From: Sabellastarte sp. h YS-2021
Lineage: Eukaryota > Annelida > Polychaeta > Sabellida > Sabellidae
Reading direction: 5' to 3'
DNA: 64,000 bases
Assembly (NCBI GenBank): GCA_964017235.1
Contig: OZ024934.1
Span: 92,346,706 to 92,410,705 of the forward strand
The translations under genes were made by a program, and so were the position numbers. Positions 39,966 through 54,000 of this stretch are shown in pieces. Below the pieces are notes generated by a model. The model was not told the origin of the DNA. It saw nothing but the letters and a program-made list of their open reading frames with translations, and ran no database searches. The number at the start of each line of letters is the position of its first letter. Position 1 is the first letter of the stretch.

Positions 39966-40128
39966 GGAAGTGCAGGTATCGAGGGGGTGGTCATATGGCA
40001 CATCAGTCCAAAACCCCACTTAAACTTCATCAATCTGGCTCAGATTTTCACAGGAAACTCAGTTCATATCAGACATTGATATTGTATTGGCTTGACTTAC
40101 TCAGGAAACCAATTAAAAATTTCAATTT

Positions 40129-40160
40129 TCCGGGGTCTGGGGCCAGGCTCAGCCCCCCTC
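40129..40160. other. G/C-rich core of the monomer, indel hotspot
   Basis: Shown in the reference copy. A G-rich half (CCGGGG, TCTGGGGCC) is followed by a C-rich half (CTCAGCCCCCC), inside otherwise A/T-rich sequence. GGGGC at 40139-40143 can pair with GCCCC at 40152-40156 around an 8-base loop. Nearly every length change in the family falls here: the 12-bp deletion (7 copies), the T-run changes just before it (681- and 683-bp copies) and the C-tract expansions to 7, 10, 11 and 12. Exceptions are the extra G of c monomers, which lies about 50 bp downstream, and one A loss near 3646. In the 670-bp copies the deletion brings the arms together as GGGGCTCAGCCCC, a 5-bp stem with a 3-base loop. Confidence 0.85.
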
Positions 40161-40941
40161 AAATTAGGAAATATCAGGTATATCCTAATACAACCAATCT
40201 GAAGCTCTTCTTTAATTTTGCATATGTTTTAACAATAATTGAGGATATATTAGGCCCATTTGGAGCATTACATCTCTGAAAATAAATTATTTCACCCATA
40301 TAGTGCTGTAAAAATGGTCAAAAATACATGTAAATTACACCAAACCAGTACCAAATGTTGGTCTATAATGCTGAAATTTGGCCAGAATATAAGGTGGCAC
40401 ATACTAAATCTGACTGAACCGGTTTTAAAATTACATCTGATATAACAGTACCTATAGTTTGGCAATATTGGCTTCAGCTGGCCCCAAATTCGCTTCTGTG
40501 GGGCTGCATTAAGATATACTTAAATTTGGCAAAGTAAGACAAATTTAAGGCTGAAAACCATATTGTTTGCTAGAGCTGGCGCCACTAAATGAGATTCCAC
40601 AAGAATATTCCTTAAGAAATACATAACTGGTCCAAAATACATGTATTGGAAGTGCAGGTATCGAGGGGGTGGTCATATGGCACATCAGTCCAAAACCCCA
40701 CTTAAACTTCATCAATCTGGCTCAGATTTTCACAGGAAACTCAGTTCATATCAGACATTGATATTGTATTGGCTTGACTTACTCAGGAAACCAATTAAAA
40801 ATTTCAATTTTCCGGGGTCTGGGGCCAGGCTCAGCCCCCCTCAAATTAGGAAATATCAGGTATATCCTAATACAACCAATCTGAAGCTCTTCTTTAATTT
40901 TGCATATGTTTTAACAATAATTGAGGATATATTAGGCCCAT

Positions 40942-43900
40942 TTGGAGCATTACATCTCTGAAAATAAATTATTTCACCCATATAGTGCTGTAAAAATGGT
41001 CAAAGATACATGTAAATTACACCAAACCAGTACCAAATGTTGGTCTATAATGCTGAAATTTGGCCAGAATATAAGGTGGCACATACTAAATCTGACTGAA
41101 CCGGTTTTAAAATTACATCTGATATAACAGTACCTATAGTTTGGCAATATTGGCTTCAGCTGGCCCCAAATTCGCTTCTGTGGGGCTGCATTAAGATATA
41201 CTTAAATTTGGCAAAGTAAGACAAATTTAAGGCTGAAAACCATATTGTTTGCTAGAGCTGGCGCCACTAAATGAGATTCCACAAGAATATTCCTTAAGAA
41301 ATACATAACTGGTCCAAAATACATGTATTGGAAGTGCAGGTATCGAGGGGGTGGTCATATGGCACATCAGTCCAAAACCCCACTTAAACTTCATCAATCT
41401 GGCTCAGATTTTCACAGGAAACTCAGTTCATATCAGACATTGATATTGTATTGGCTTGACTTACTCAGGAAACCAATTAAAAATTTCAATTTTCCGGGGT
41501 CTGGGGCCAGGCTCAGCCCCCCTCAAATTAGGAAATATCAGGTATATCCTAATACAACCAATCTGAAGCTCTTCTTTAATTTTGCATATGTTTTAACAAT
41601 AATTGAGGATATATTAGGCCCATTTGGAGCATTACATCTCTGAAAATAAATTATTTCACCCATATAGTGCTGTAAAAATGGTCAAAAATACATGTAAATT
41701 ACACCAAACCAGTACCAAATGTTGGTCTATAATGCTGAAATTTGGCCAGAATATAAGGTGGCACATACTAAATCTGACTGAACCGGTTTTAAAATTACAT
41801 CTGATATAACAGTACCTATAGTTTGGCAATATTGGCTTCAGCTGGCCCCAAATTCGCTTCTGTGGGGCTGCATTAAGATATACTTAAATTTGGCAAAGTA
41901 AGACAAATTTAAGGCTGAAAACCATATTGTTTGCTAGAGCTGGCGCCACTAAATGAGATTCCACAAGAATATTCCTTAAGAAATACATAACTGGTCCAAA
42001 ATACATGTATTGGAAGTGCAGGTATCGAGGGGGTGGTCATATGGCACATCAGTCCAAAACCCCACTTAAACTTCATCAATCTGGCTCAGATTTTCACAGG
42101 AAACTCAGTTCATATCAGACATTGATATTGTATTGGCTTGACTTACTCAGGAAACCAATTAAAAATTTCAATTTTCCGGGGTCTGGGGCCAGGCTCAGCC
42201 CCCCTCAAATTAGGAAATATCAGGTATATCCTAATACAACCAATCTGAAGCTCTTCTTTAATTTTGCATATGTTTTAACAATAATTGAGGATATATTAGG
42301 CCCATTTGGAGCATTACATCTCTGAAAATAAATTATTTCACCCATATAGTGCTGTAAAAATGGTCAAAAATACATGTAAATTACACCAAACCAGTACCAA
42401 ATGTTGGTCTATAATGCTGAAATTTGGCCAGAATATAAGGTGGCACATACTAAATCTGACTGAACCGGTTTTAAAATTACATCTGATATAACAGTACCTA
42501 TAGTTTGGCAATATTGGCTTCAGCTGGCCCCAAATTCGCTTCTGTGGGGCTGCATTAAGATATACTTAAATTTGGCAAAGTAAGACAAATTTAAGGCTGA
42601 AAACCATATTGTTTGCTAGAGCTGGCGCCACTAAATGAGATTCCACAAGAATATTCCTTAAGAAATACATAACTGGTCCAAAATACATGTATTGGAAGTG
42701 CAGGTATCGAGGGGGTGGTCATATGGCACATCAGTCCAAAACCCCACTTAAACTTCATCAATCTGGCTCAGATTTTCACAGGAAACTCAGTTCATATCAG
42801 ACATTGATATTGTATTGGCTTGACTTACTCAGGAAACCAATTAAAAATTTCAATTTTCCGGGGTCTGGGGCCAGGCTCAGCCCCCCTCAAATTAGGAAAT
42901 ATCAGGTATATCCTAATACAACCAATCTGAAGCTCTTCTTTAATTTTGCATATGTTTTAACAATAATTGAGGATATATTAGGCCCATTTGGAGCATTACA
43001 TCTCTGAAAATAAATTATTTCACCCATATAGTGCTGTAAAAATGGTCAAAGATACATGTAAATTACACCAAACCAGTACCAAATGTTGGTCTATAATGCT
43101 GAAATTTGGCCAGAATATAAGGTGGCACATACTAAATCTGACTGAACCGGTTTTAAAATTACATCTGATATAACAGTACCTATAGTTTGGCAATATTGGC
43201 TTCAGCTGGCCCCAAATTCGCTTCTGTGGGGCTGCATTAAGATATACTTAAATTTGGCAAAGTAAGACAAATTTAAGGCTGAAAACCATATTGTTTGCTA
43301 GAGCTGGCGCCACTAAATGAGATTCCACAAGAATATTCCTTAAGAAATACATAACTGGTCCAAAATACATGTATTGGAAGTGCAGGTATCGAGGGGGTGG
43401 TCATATGGCACATCAGTCCAAAACCCCACTTAAACTTCATCAATCTGGCTCAGATTTTCACAGGAAACTCAGTTCATATCAGACATTGATATTGTATTGG
43501 CTTGACTTACTCAGGAAACCAATTAAAAATTTCAATTTTCCGGGGTCTGGGGCCAGGCTCAGCCCCCCTCAAATTAGGAAATATCAGGTATATCCTAATA
43601 CAACCAATCTGAAGCTCTTCTTTAATTTTGCATATGTTTTAACAATAATTGAGGATATATTAGGCCCATTTGGAGCATTACATCTCTGAAAATAAATTAT
43701 TTCACCCATATAGTGCTGTAAAAATGGTCAAAAATACATGTAAATTACACCAAACCAGTACCAAATGTTGGTCTATAATGCTGAAATTTGGCCAGAATAT
43801 AAGGTGGCACATACTAAATCTGACTGAACCGGTTTTAAAATTACATCTGATATAACAGTACCTATAGTTTGGCAATATTGGCTTCAGCTGGCCCCAAATT

Positions 43901-45033
43901 CGCTTCTGTGGGGCTGCATTAAGATATACTTAAATTTGGCAAAGTAAGACAAATTTAAGGCTGAAAACCATATTGTTTGCTAGAGCTGGCGCCACTAAAT
44001 GAGATTCCACAAGAATATTCCTTAAGAAATACATAACTGGTCCAAAATACATGTATTGGAAGTGCAGGTATCGAGGGGGTGGTCATATGGCACATCAGTC
44101 CAAAACCCCACTTAAACTTCATCAATCTGGCTCAGATTTTCACAGGAAACTCAGTTCATATCAGACATTGATATTGTATTGGCTTGACTTACTCAGGAAA
44201 CCAATTAAAAATTTCAATTTTCCGGGGTCTGGGGCCAGGCTCAGCCCCCCTCAAATTAGGAAATATCAGGTATATCCTAATACAACCAATCTGAAGCTCT
44301 TCTTTAATTTTGCATATGTTTTAACAATAATTGAGGATATATTAGGCCCATTTGGAGCATTACATCTCTGAAAATAAATTATTTCACCCATATAGTGCTG
44401 TAAAAATGGTCAAAAATACATGTAAATTACACCAAACCAGTACCAAATGTTGGTCTATAATGCTGAAATTTGGCCAGAATATAAGGTGGCACATACTAAA
44501 TCTGACTGAACCGGTTTTAAAATTACATCTGATATAACAGTACCTATAGTTTGGCAATATTGGCTTCAGCTGGCCCCAAATTCGCTTCTGTGGGGCTGCA
44601 TTAAGATATACTTAAATTTGGCAAAGTAAGACAAATTTAAGGCTGAAAACCATATTGTTTGCTAGAGCTGGCGCCACTAAATGAGATTCCACAAGAATAT
44701 TCCTTAAGAAATACATAACTGGTCCAAAATACATGTATTGGAAGTGCAGGTATCGAGGGGGTGGTCATATGGCACATCAGTCCAAAACCCCACTTAAACT
44801 TCATCAATCTGGCTCAGATTTTCACAGGAAACTCAGTTCATATCAGACATTGATATTGTATTGGCTTGACTTACTCAGGAAACCAATTAAAAATTTCAAT
44901 TTTCCGGGGTCTGGGGCCAGGCTCAGCCCCCCTCAAATTAGGAAATATCAGGTATATCCTAATACAACCAATCTGAAGCTCTTCTTTAATTTTGCATATG
45001 TTTTAACAATAATTGAGGATATATTAGGCCCAT
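40942..45033 (+). repeat. Two 2,046-bp trimers marked by CAAAGATAC
   Basis: The change A to G giving CAAAGATAC is found at 41005, 43051 and 45097, that is, every third monomer. The two monomers after each marked one look unmarked. This fits tandem duplication of a three-monomer segment within the homogeneous block. After 45097 the mark recurs at irregular spacing (two, five and three monomers). Confidence 0.75.
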
Positions 45034-48000
45034 TTGGAGCATTACATCTCTGAAAATAAATTATTTCACCCATATAGTGCTGTAAAAATGGTCAAAGATA
45101 CATGTAAATTACACCAAACCAGTACCAAATGTTGGTCTATAATGCTGAAATTTGGCCAGAATATAAGGTGGCACATACTAAATCTGACTGAACCGGTTTT
45201 AAAATTACATCTGATATAACAGTACCTATAGTTTGGCAATATTGGCTTCAGCTGGCCCCAAATTCGCTTCTGTGGGGCTGCATTAAGATATACTTAAATT
45301 TGGCAAAGTAAGACAAATTTAAGGCTGAAAACCATATTGTTTGCTAGAGCTGGCGCCACTAAATGAGATTCCACAAGAATATTCCTTAAGAAATACATAA
45401 CTGGTCCAAAATACATGTATTGGAAGTGCAGGTATCGAGGGGGTGGTCATATGGCACATCAGTCCAAAACCCCACTTAAACTTCATCAATCTGGCTCAGA
45501 TTTTCACAGGAAACTCAGTTCATATCAGACATTGATATTGTATTGGCTTGACTTACTCAGGAAACCAATTAAAAATTTCAATTTTCCGGGGTCTGGGGCC
45601 AGGCTCAGCCCCCCTCAAATTAGGAAATATCAGGTATATCCTAATACAACCAATCTGAAGCTCTTCTTTAATTTTGCATATGTTTTAACAATAATTGAGG
45701 ATATATTAGGCCCATTTGGAGCATTACATCTCTGAAAATAAATTATTTCACCCATATAGTGCTGTAAAAATGGTCAAAAATACATGTAAATTACACCAAA
45801 CCAGTATCAAATGTTGGTCTATAATGCTGAAATTTGGCCAGAATATAAGGTGGCACATACTAAATCTGACTGAACCGGTTTTAAAATTACATCTGATATA
45901 ACAGTACCTATAGTTTGGCAATATTGGCTTCAGCTGGCCCCAAATTCGCTTCTGTGGGGCTGCATTAAGATATACTTAAATTTGGCAAAGTAAGACAAAT
46001 TTAAGGCTGAAAACCATATTGTTTGCTAGAGCTGGCGCCACTAAATGAGATTCCACAAGAATATTCCTTAAGAAATACATAACTGGTCCAAAATACATGT
46101 ATTGGAAGTGCAGGTATCGAGGGGGTGGTCATATGGCACATCAGTCCAAAACCCCACTTAAACTTCATCAATCTGGCTCAGATTTTCACAGGAAACTCAG
46201 TTCATATCAGACATTGATATTGTATTGGCTTGACTTACTCAGGAAACCAATTAAAAATTTCAATTTTCCGGGGTCTGGGGCCAGGCTCAGCCCCCCTCAA
46301 ATTAGGAAATATCAGGTATATCCTAATACAACCAATCTGAAGCTCTTCTTTAATTTTGCATATGTTTTAACAATAATTGAGGATATATTAGGCCCATTTG
46401 GAGCATTACATCTCTGAAAATAAATTATTTCACCCATATAGTGCTGTAAAAATGGTCAAAGATACATGTAAATTACACCAAACCAGTACCAAATGTTGGT
46501 CTATAATGCTGAAATTTGGCCAGAATATAAGGTGGCACATACTAAATCTGACTGAACCGGTTTTAAAATTACATCTGATATAACAGTACCTATAGTTTGG
46601 CAATATTGGCTTCAGCTGGCCCCAAATTCGCTTCTGTGGGGCTGCATTAAGATATACTTAAATTTGGCAAAGTAAGACAAATTTAAGGCTGAAAACCATA
46701 TTGTTTGCTAGAGCTGGCGCCACTAAATGAGATTCCACAAGAATATTCCTTAAGAAATACATAACTGGTCCAAAATACATGTATTGGAAGTGCAGGTATC
46801 GAGGGGGTGGTCATATGGCACATCAGTCCAAAACCCCACTTAAACTTCATCAATCTGGCTCAGATTTTCACAGGAAACTCAGTTCATATCAGACATTGAT
46901 ATTGTATTGGCTTGACTTACTCAGGAAACCAATTAAAAATTTCAATTTTCCGGGGTCTGGGGCCAGGCTCAGCCCCCCTCAAATTAGGAAATATCAGGTA
47001 TATCCTAATACAACCAATCTGAAGCTCTTCTTTAATTTTGCATATGTTTTAACAATAATTGAGGATATATTAGGCCCATTTGGAGCATTACATCTCTGAA
47101 AATAAATTATTTCACCCATATAGTGCTGTAAAAATGGTCAAAAATACATGTAAATTACACCAAACCAGTACCAAATGTTGGTCTATAATGCTGAAATTTG
47201 GCCAGAATATAAGGTGGCACATACTAAATCTGACTGAACCGGTTTTAAAATTACATCTGATATAACAGTACCTATAGTTTGGCAATATTGGCTTCAGCTG
47301 GCCCCAAATTCGCTTCTGTGGGGCTGCATTAAGATATACTTAAATTTGGCAAAGTAAGACAAATTTAAGGCTGAAAACCATATTGTTTGCTAGAGCTGGC
47401 GCCACTAAATGAGATTCCACAAGAATATTCCTTAAGAAATACATAACTGGTCCAAAATACATGTATTGGAAGTGCAGGTATCGAGGGGGTGGTCATATGG
47501 CACATCAGTCCAAAACCCCACTTAAACTTCATCAATCTGGCTCAGATTTTCACAGGAAACTCAGTTCATATCAGACATTGATATTGTATTGGCTTGACTT
47601 ACTCAGGAAACCAATTAAAAATTTCAATTTTCCGGGGTCTGGGGCCAGGCTCAGCCCCCCTCAAATTAGGAAATATCAGGTATATCCTAATACAACCAAT
47701 CTGAAGCTCTTCTTTAATTTTGCATATGTTTTAACAATAATTGAGGATATATTAGGCCCATTTGGAGCATTACATCTCTGAAAATAAATTATTTCACCCA
47801 TATAGTGCTGTAAAAATGGTCAAAAATACATGTAAATTACACCAAACCAGTACCAAATGTTGGTCTATAATGCTGAAATTTGGCCAGAATATAAGGTGGC
47901 ACATACTAAATCTGACTGAACCGGTTTTAAAATTACATCTGATATAACAGTACCTATAGTTTGGCAATATTGGCTTCAGCTGGCCCCAAATTCGCTTCTG

Positions 48001-51000
48001 TGGGGCTGCATTAAGATATACTTAAATTTGGCAAAGTAAGACAAATTTAAGGCTGAAAACCATATTGTTTGCTAGAGCTGGCGCCACTAAATGAGATTCC
48101 ACAAGAATATTCCTTAAGAAATACATAACTGGTCCAAAATACATGTATTGGAAGTGCAGGTATCGAGGGGGTGGTCATATGGCACATCAGTCCAAAACCC
48201 CACTTAAACTTCATCAATCTGGCTCAGATTTTCACAGGAAACTCAGTTCATATCAGACATTGATATTGTATTGGCTTGACTTACTCAGGAAACCAATTAA
48301 AAATTTCAATTTTCCGGGGTCTGGGGCCAGGCTCAGCCCCCCTCAAATTAGGAAATATCAGGTATATCCTAATACAACCAATCTGAAGCTCTTCTTTAAT
48401 TTTGCACATGTTTTAACAATAATTGAGGATATATTAGGCCCATTTGGAGCATTACATCTCTGAAAATAAATTATTTCACCCATATAGTGCTGTAAAAATG
48501 GTCAAAAATACATGTAAATTACACCAAACCAGTACCAAATGTTGGTCTATAATGCTGAAATTTGGCCAGAATATAAGGTGGCACATACTAAATCTGACTG
48601 AACCGGTTTTAAAATTACATCTGATATAACAGTACCTATAGTTTGGCAATATTGGCTTCAGCTGGCCCCAAATTCGCTTCTGTGGGGCTGCATTAAGATA
48701 TACTTAAATTTGGCAAAGTAAGACAAATTTAAGGCTGAAAACCATATTGTTTGCTAGAGCTGGCGCCACTAAATGAGATTCCACAAGAATATTCCTTAAG
48801 AAATACATAACTGGTCCAAAATACATGTATTGGAAGTGCAGGTATCGAGGGGGTGGTCATATGGCACATCAGTCCAAAACCCCACTTAAACTTCATCAAT
48901 CTGGCTCAGATTTTCACAGGAAACTCAGTTCATATCAGACATTGATATTGTATTGGCTTGACTTACTCAGGAAACCAATTAAAAATTTCAATTTTCCGGG
49001 GTCTGGGGCCAGGCTCAGCCCCCCTCAAATTAGGAAATATCAGGTATTTCCTAATACAACCAATCTGAAGCTCTTCTTTAATTTTGCATATGTTTTAACA
49101 ATAATTGAGGATATATTAGGCCCATTTGGAGCATTACATCTCTGAAAATAAATTATTTCACCCATATAGTGCTGTAAAAATGGTCAAAAATACATGTAAA
49201 TTACACCAAACCAGTACCAAATGTTGGTCTATAATGCTGAAATTTGGCCAGAATATAAGGTGGCACATACTAAATCTGACTGAACCGGTTTTAAAATTAC
49301 ATCTGATATAACAGTACCTATAGTTTGGCAATATTGGCTTCAGCTGGCCCCAAATTCGCTTCTGTGGGGCTGCATTAAGATATACTTAAATTTGGCAAAG
49401 TAAGACAAATTTAAGGCTGAAAACCATATTGTTTGCTAGAGCTGGCGCCACTAAATGAGATTCCACAAGAATATTCCTTAAGAAATACATAACTGGTCCA
49501 AAATACATGTATTGGAAGTGCAGGTATCGAGGGGGTGGTCATATGGCACATCAGTCCAAAACCCCACTTAAACTTCATCAATCTGGCTCAGATTTTCACA
49601 GGAAACTCAGTTCATATCAGACATTGATATTGTATTGGCTTGACTTACTCAGGAAACCAATTAAAAATTTCAATTTTCCGGGGTCTGGGGCCAGGCTCAG
49701 CCCCCCTCAAATTAGGAAATATCAGGTATATCCTAATACAACCAATCTGAAGCTCTTCTTTAATTTTGCATATGTTTTAACAATAATTGAGGATATATTA
49801 GGCCCATTTGGAGCATTACATCTCTGAAAATAAATTATTTCACCCATATAGTGCTGTAAAAATGGTCAAAGATACATGTAAATTACACCAAACCAGTACC
49901 AAATGTTGGTCTATAATGCTGAAATTTGGCCAGAATATAAGGTGGCACATACTAAATCTGACTGAACCGGTTTTAAAATTACATCTGATATAACAGTACC
50001 TATAGTTTGGCAATATTGGCTTCAGCTGGCCCCAAATTCGCTTCTGTGGGGCTGCATTAAGATATACTTAAATTTGGCAAAGTAAGACAAATTTAAGGCT
50101 GAAAACCATATTGTTTGCTAGAGCTGGCGCCACTAAATGAGATTCCACAAGAATATTCCTTAAGAAATACATAACTGGTCCAAAATACATGTATTGGAAG
50201 TGCAGGTATCGAGGGGGTGGTCATATGGCACATCAGTCCAAAACCCCACTTAAACTTCATCAATCTGGCTCAGATTTTCACAGGAAACTCAGTTCATATC
50301 AGACATTGATATTGTATTGGCTTGACTTACTCAGGAAACCAATTAAAAATTTCAATTTTCCGGGGTCTGGGGCCAGGCTCAGCCCCCCTCAAATTAGGAA
50401 ATATCAGGTATATCCTAATACAACCAATCTGAAGCTCTTCTTTAATTTTGCATATGTTTTAACAATAATTGAGGATATATTAGGCCCATTTGGAGCATTA
50501 CATCTCTGAAAATAAATTATTTCACCCATATAGTGCTGTAAAAATGGTCAAAAATACATGTAAATTACACCAAACCAGTACCAAATGTTGGTCTATAATG
50601 CTGAAATTTGGCCAGAATATAAGGTGGCACATACTAAATCTGACTGAACCGGTTTTAAAATTACATCTGATATAACAGTACCTATAGTTTGGCAATATTG
50701 GCTTCAGCTGGCCCCAAATTCGCTTCTGTGGGGCTGCATTAAGATATACTTAAATTTGGCAAAGTAAGACAAATTTAAGGCTGAAAACCATATTGTTTGC
50801 TAGAGCTGGCGCCACTAAATGAGATTCCACAAGAATATTCCTTAAGAAATACATAACTGGTCCAAAATACATGTATTGGAAGTGCAGGTATCGAGGGGGT
50901 GGTCATATGGCACATCAGTCCAAAACCCCACTTAAACTTCATCAATCTGGCTCAGATTTTCACAGGAAACTCAGTTCATATCAGACATTGATATTGTATT

Positions 51001-54000
51001 GGCTTGACTTACTCAGGAAACCAATTAAAAATTTCAATTTTCCGGGGTCTGGGGCCAGGCTCAGCCCCCCTCAAATTAGGAAATATCAGGTATATCCTAA
51101 TACAACCAATCTGAAGCTCTTCTTTAATTTTGCACATGTTTTAACAATAATTGAGGATATATTAGGCCCATTTGGAGCATTACATCTCTGAAAATAAATT
51201 ATTTCACCCATATAGTGCTGTAAAAATGGTCAAAAATACATGTAAATTACACCAAACCAGTACCAAATGTTGGTCTATAATGCTGAAATTTGGCCAGAAT
51301 ATAAGGTGGCACATACTAAATCTGACTGAACCGGTTTTAAAATTACATCTGATATAACAGTACCTATAGTTTGGCAATATTGGCTTCAGCTGGCCCCAAA
51401 TTCGCTTCTGTGGGGCTGCATTAAGATATACTTAAATTTGGCAAAGTAAGACAAATTTAAGGCTGAAAACCATATTGTTTGCTAGAGCTGGCGCCACTAA
51501 ATGAGATTCCACAAGAATATTCCTTAAGAAATACATAACTGGTCCAAAATACATGTATTGGAAGTGCAGGTATCGAGGGGGTGGTCATATGGCACATCAG
51601 TCCAAAACCCCACTTAAACTTCATCAATCTGGCTCAGATTTTCACAGGAAACTCAGTTCATATCAGACATTGATATTGTATTGGCTTGACTTACTCAGGA
51701 AACCAATTAAAAATTTCAATTTTCCGGGGTCTGGGGCCAGGCTCAGCCCCCCTCAAATTAGGAAATATCAGGTATATCCTAATACAACCAATCTGAAGCT
51801 CTTCTTTAATTTTGCATATGTTTTAACAATAATTGAGGATATATTAGGCCCATTTGGAGCATTACATCTCTGAAAATAAATTATTTCACCCATATAGTGC
51901 TGTAAAAATGGTCAAAGATACATGTAAATTACACCAAACCAGTACCAAATGTTGGTCTATAATGCTGAAATTTGGCCAGAATATAAGGTGGCACATACTA
52001 AATCTGACTGAACCGGTTTTAAAATTACATCTGATATAACAGTACCTATAGTTTGGCAATATTGGCTTCAGCTGGCCCCAAATTCGCTTCTGTGGGGCTG
52101 CATTAAGATATACTTAAATTTGGCAAAGTAAGACAAATTTAAGGCTGAAAACCATATTGTTTGCTAGAGCTGGCGCCACTAAATGAGATTCCACAAGAAT
52201 ATTCCTTAAGAAATACATAACTGGTCCAAAATACATGTATTGGAAGTGCAGGTATCGAGGGGGTGGTCATATGGCACATCAGTCCAAAACCCCACTTAAA
52301 CTTCATCAATCTGGCTCAGATTTTCACAGGAAACTCAGTTCATATCAGACATTGATATTGTATTGGCTTGACTTACTCAGGAAACCAATTAAAAATTTCA
52401 ATTTTCCGGGGTCTGGGGCCAGGCTCAGCCCCCCTCAAATTAGGAAATATCAGGTATATCCTAATACAACCAATCTGAAGCTCTTCTTTAATTTTGCATA
52501 TGTTTTAACAATAATTGAGGATATATTAGGCCCATTTGGAGCATTACATCTCTGAAAATAAATTATTTCACCCATATAGTGCTGTAAAAATGGTCAAAAA
52601 TACATGTAAATTACACCAAACCAGTACCAAATGTTGGTCTATAATGCTGAAATTTGGCCAGAATATAAGGTGGCACATACTAAATCTGACTGAACCGGTT
52701 TTAAAATTACATCTGATATAACAGTACCTATAGTTTGGCAATATTGGCTTCAGCTGGCCCCAAATTCGCTTCTGTGGGGCTGCATTAAGATATACTTAAA
52801 TTTGGCAAAGTAAGACAAATTTAAGGCTGAAAACCATATTGTTTGCTAGAGCTGGCGCCACTAAATGAGATTCCACAAGAATATTCCTTAAGAAATACAT
52901 AACTGGTCCAAAATACATGTATTGGAAGTGCAGGTATCGAGGGGGTGGTCATATGGCACATCAGTCCAAAACCCCACTTAAACTTCATCAATCTGGCTCA
53001 GATTTTCACAGGAAACTCAGTTCATATCAGACATTGATATTGTATTGACTTGACTTACTCAGGAAACCAATTAAAAATTTCAATTTTCCGGGGTCTGGGG
53101 CCAGGCTCAGCCCCCCTCAAATTAGGAAATATCAGGTATATCCTAATACAACCAATCTGAAGCTCTTCTTTAATTTTGCATATGTTTTAACAATAATTGA
53201 GGATATATTAGGCCCATTTGGAGCATTACATCTCTGAAAATAAATTATTTCACCCATATAGTGCTGTAAAAATGGTCAAAAATACATGTAAATTACACCA
53301 AACCAGTACCAAATGTTGGTCTATAATGCTGAAATTTGGCCAGAATATAAGGTGGCACATACTAAATCTGACTGAACCGGTTTTAAAATTACATCTGATA
53401 TAACAGTACCTATAGTTTGGCAATATTGGCTTCAGCTGGCCCCAAATTCGCTTCTGTGGGGCTGCATTAAGATATACTTAAATTTGGCAAAGTAAGACAA
53501 ATTTAAGGCTGAAAACCATATTGTTTGCTAGAGCTGGCGCCACTAAATGAGATTCCACAAGAATATTCCTTAAGAAATACATAACTGGTCCAAAATACAT
53601 GTATTGGAAGTGCAGGTATCGAGGGGGTGGTCATATGGCACATCAGTCCAAAACCCCACTTAAACTTCATCAATCTGGCTCAGATTTTCACAGGAAACTC
53701 AGTTCATATCAGACATTGATATTGTATTGGCTTGACTTACTCAGGAAACCAATTAAAAATTTCAATTTTCCGGGGTCTGGGGCCAGGCTCAGCCCCCCTC
53801 AAATTAGGAAATATCAGGTATATCCTAATACAACCAATCTGAAGCTCTTCTTTAATTTTGCACATGTTTTAACAATAATTGAGGATATATTAGGCCCATT
53901 TGGAGCATTACATCTCTGAAAATAAATTATTTCACCCATATAGTGCTGTAAAAATGGTCAAAAATACATGTAAATTACACCAAACCAGTACCAAATGTTG

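Larger units (their letters stand above)
39633..40037. repeat. Faint internal duplication within the monomer (about 310 bp offset)
   Basis: Three motifs occur twice in the same order inside one monomer: TGGTC(A/C)AAAATACATGTA at 39633 and 39946 (17 of 18 bases equal), TGGCACAT at 39713 and 39996, and AATCTG followed by a CTGA- or CTCA-like tail at 39725 and 40032. Offsets are 313, 283 and 307 bp, and the outer motifs are 92 and 86 bp apart in the two halves. This suggests that the unit arose from an older dimer with later indels. The rest of the halves is too diverged to align by eye. Confidence 0.4.
39578..40259 (+). repeat. Representative 682-bp monomer (dominant subtype, reference copy)
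   Basis: I use this monomer as the reference for motif positions because it matches the majority base at every site where other copies of the homogeneous block differ. From its phase start it contains: an AATAAA at 39599; an A/T-rich first third; a short inverted repeat (39799-39804 with 39817-39822) that overlaps a CENP-B-box-like motif; an 8-bp palindrome TGGCGCCA (39895-39902); a 12-bp palindrome (39954-39965); a G-rich stretch with a five-G run near 39983; and a G/C-rich core (about 40129-40160) where nearly all indels of the family fall. G+C content is 252 of 682. The strongest subtype mark of this class is CCGGGGTCTGGGG in the core, where other subtypes have TTT instead of TCT. Confidence 0.95.

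Noticed and set aside
40139-40156. Rho-independent terminator
   Set aside because: The inverted repeat has a 5-bp stem and no following T run, and nothing else suggests a bacterial context.
40129-40160. G-quadruplex
   Set aside because: The core has only two runs of four G on one strand close together (GGGG TCT GGGG) and the other strand has one long C run. Four suitably spaced G runs are not present.
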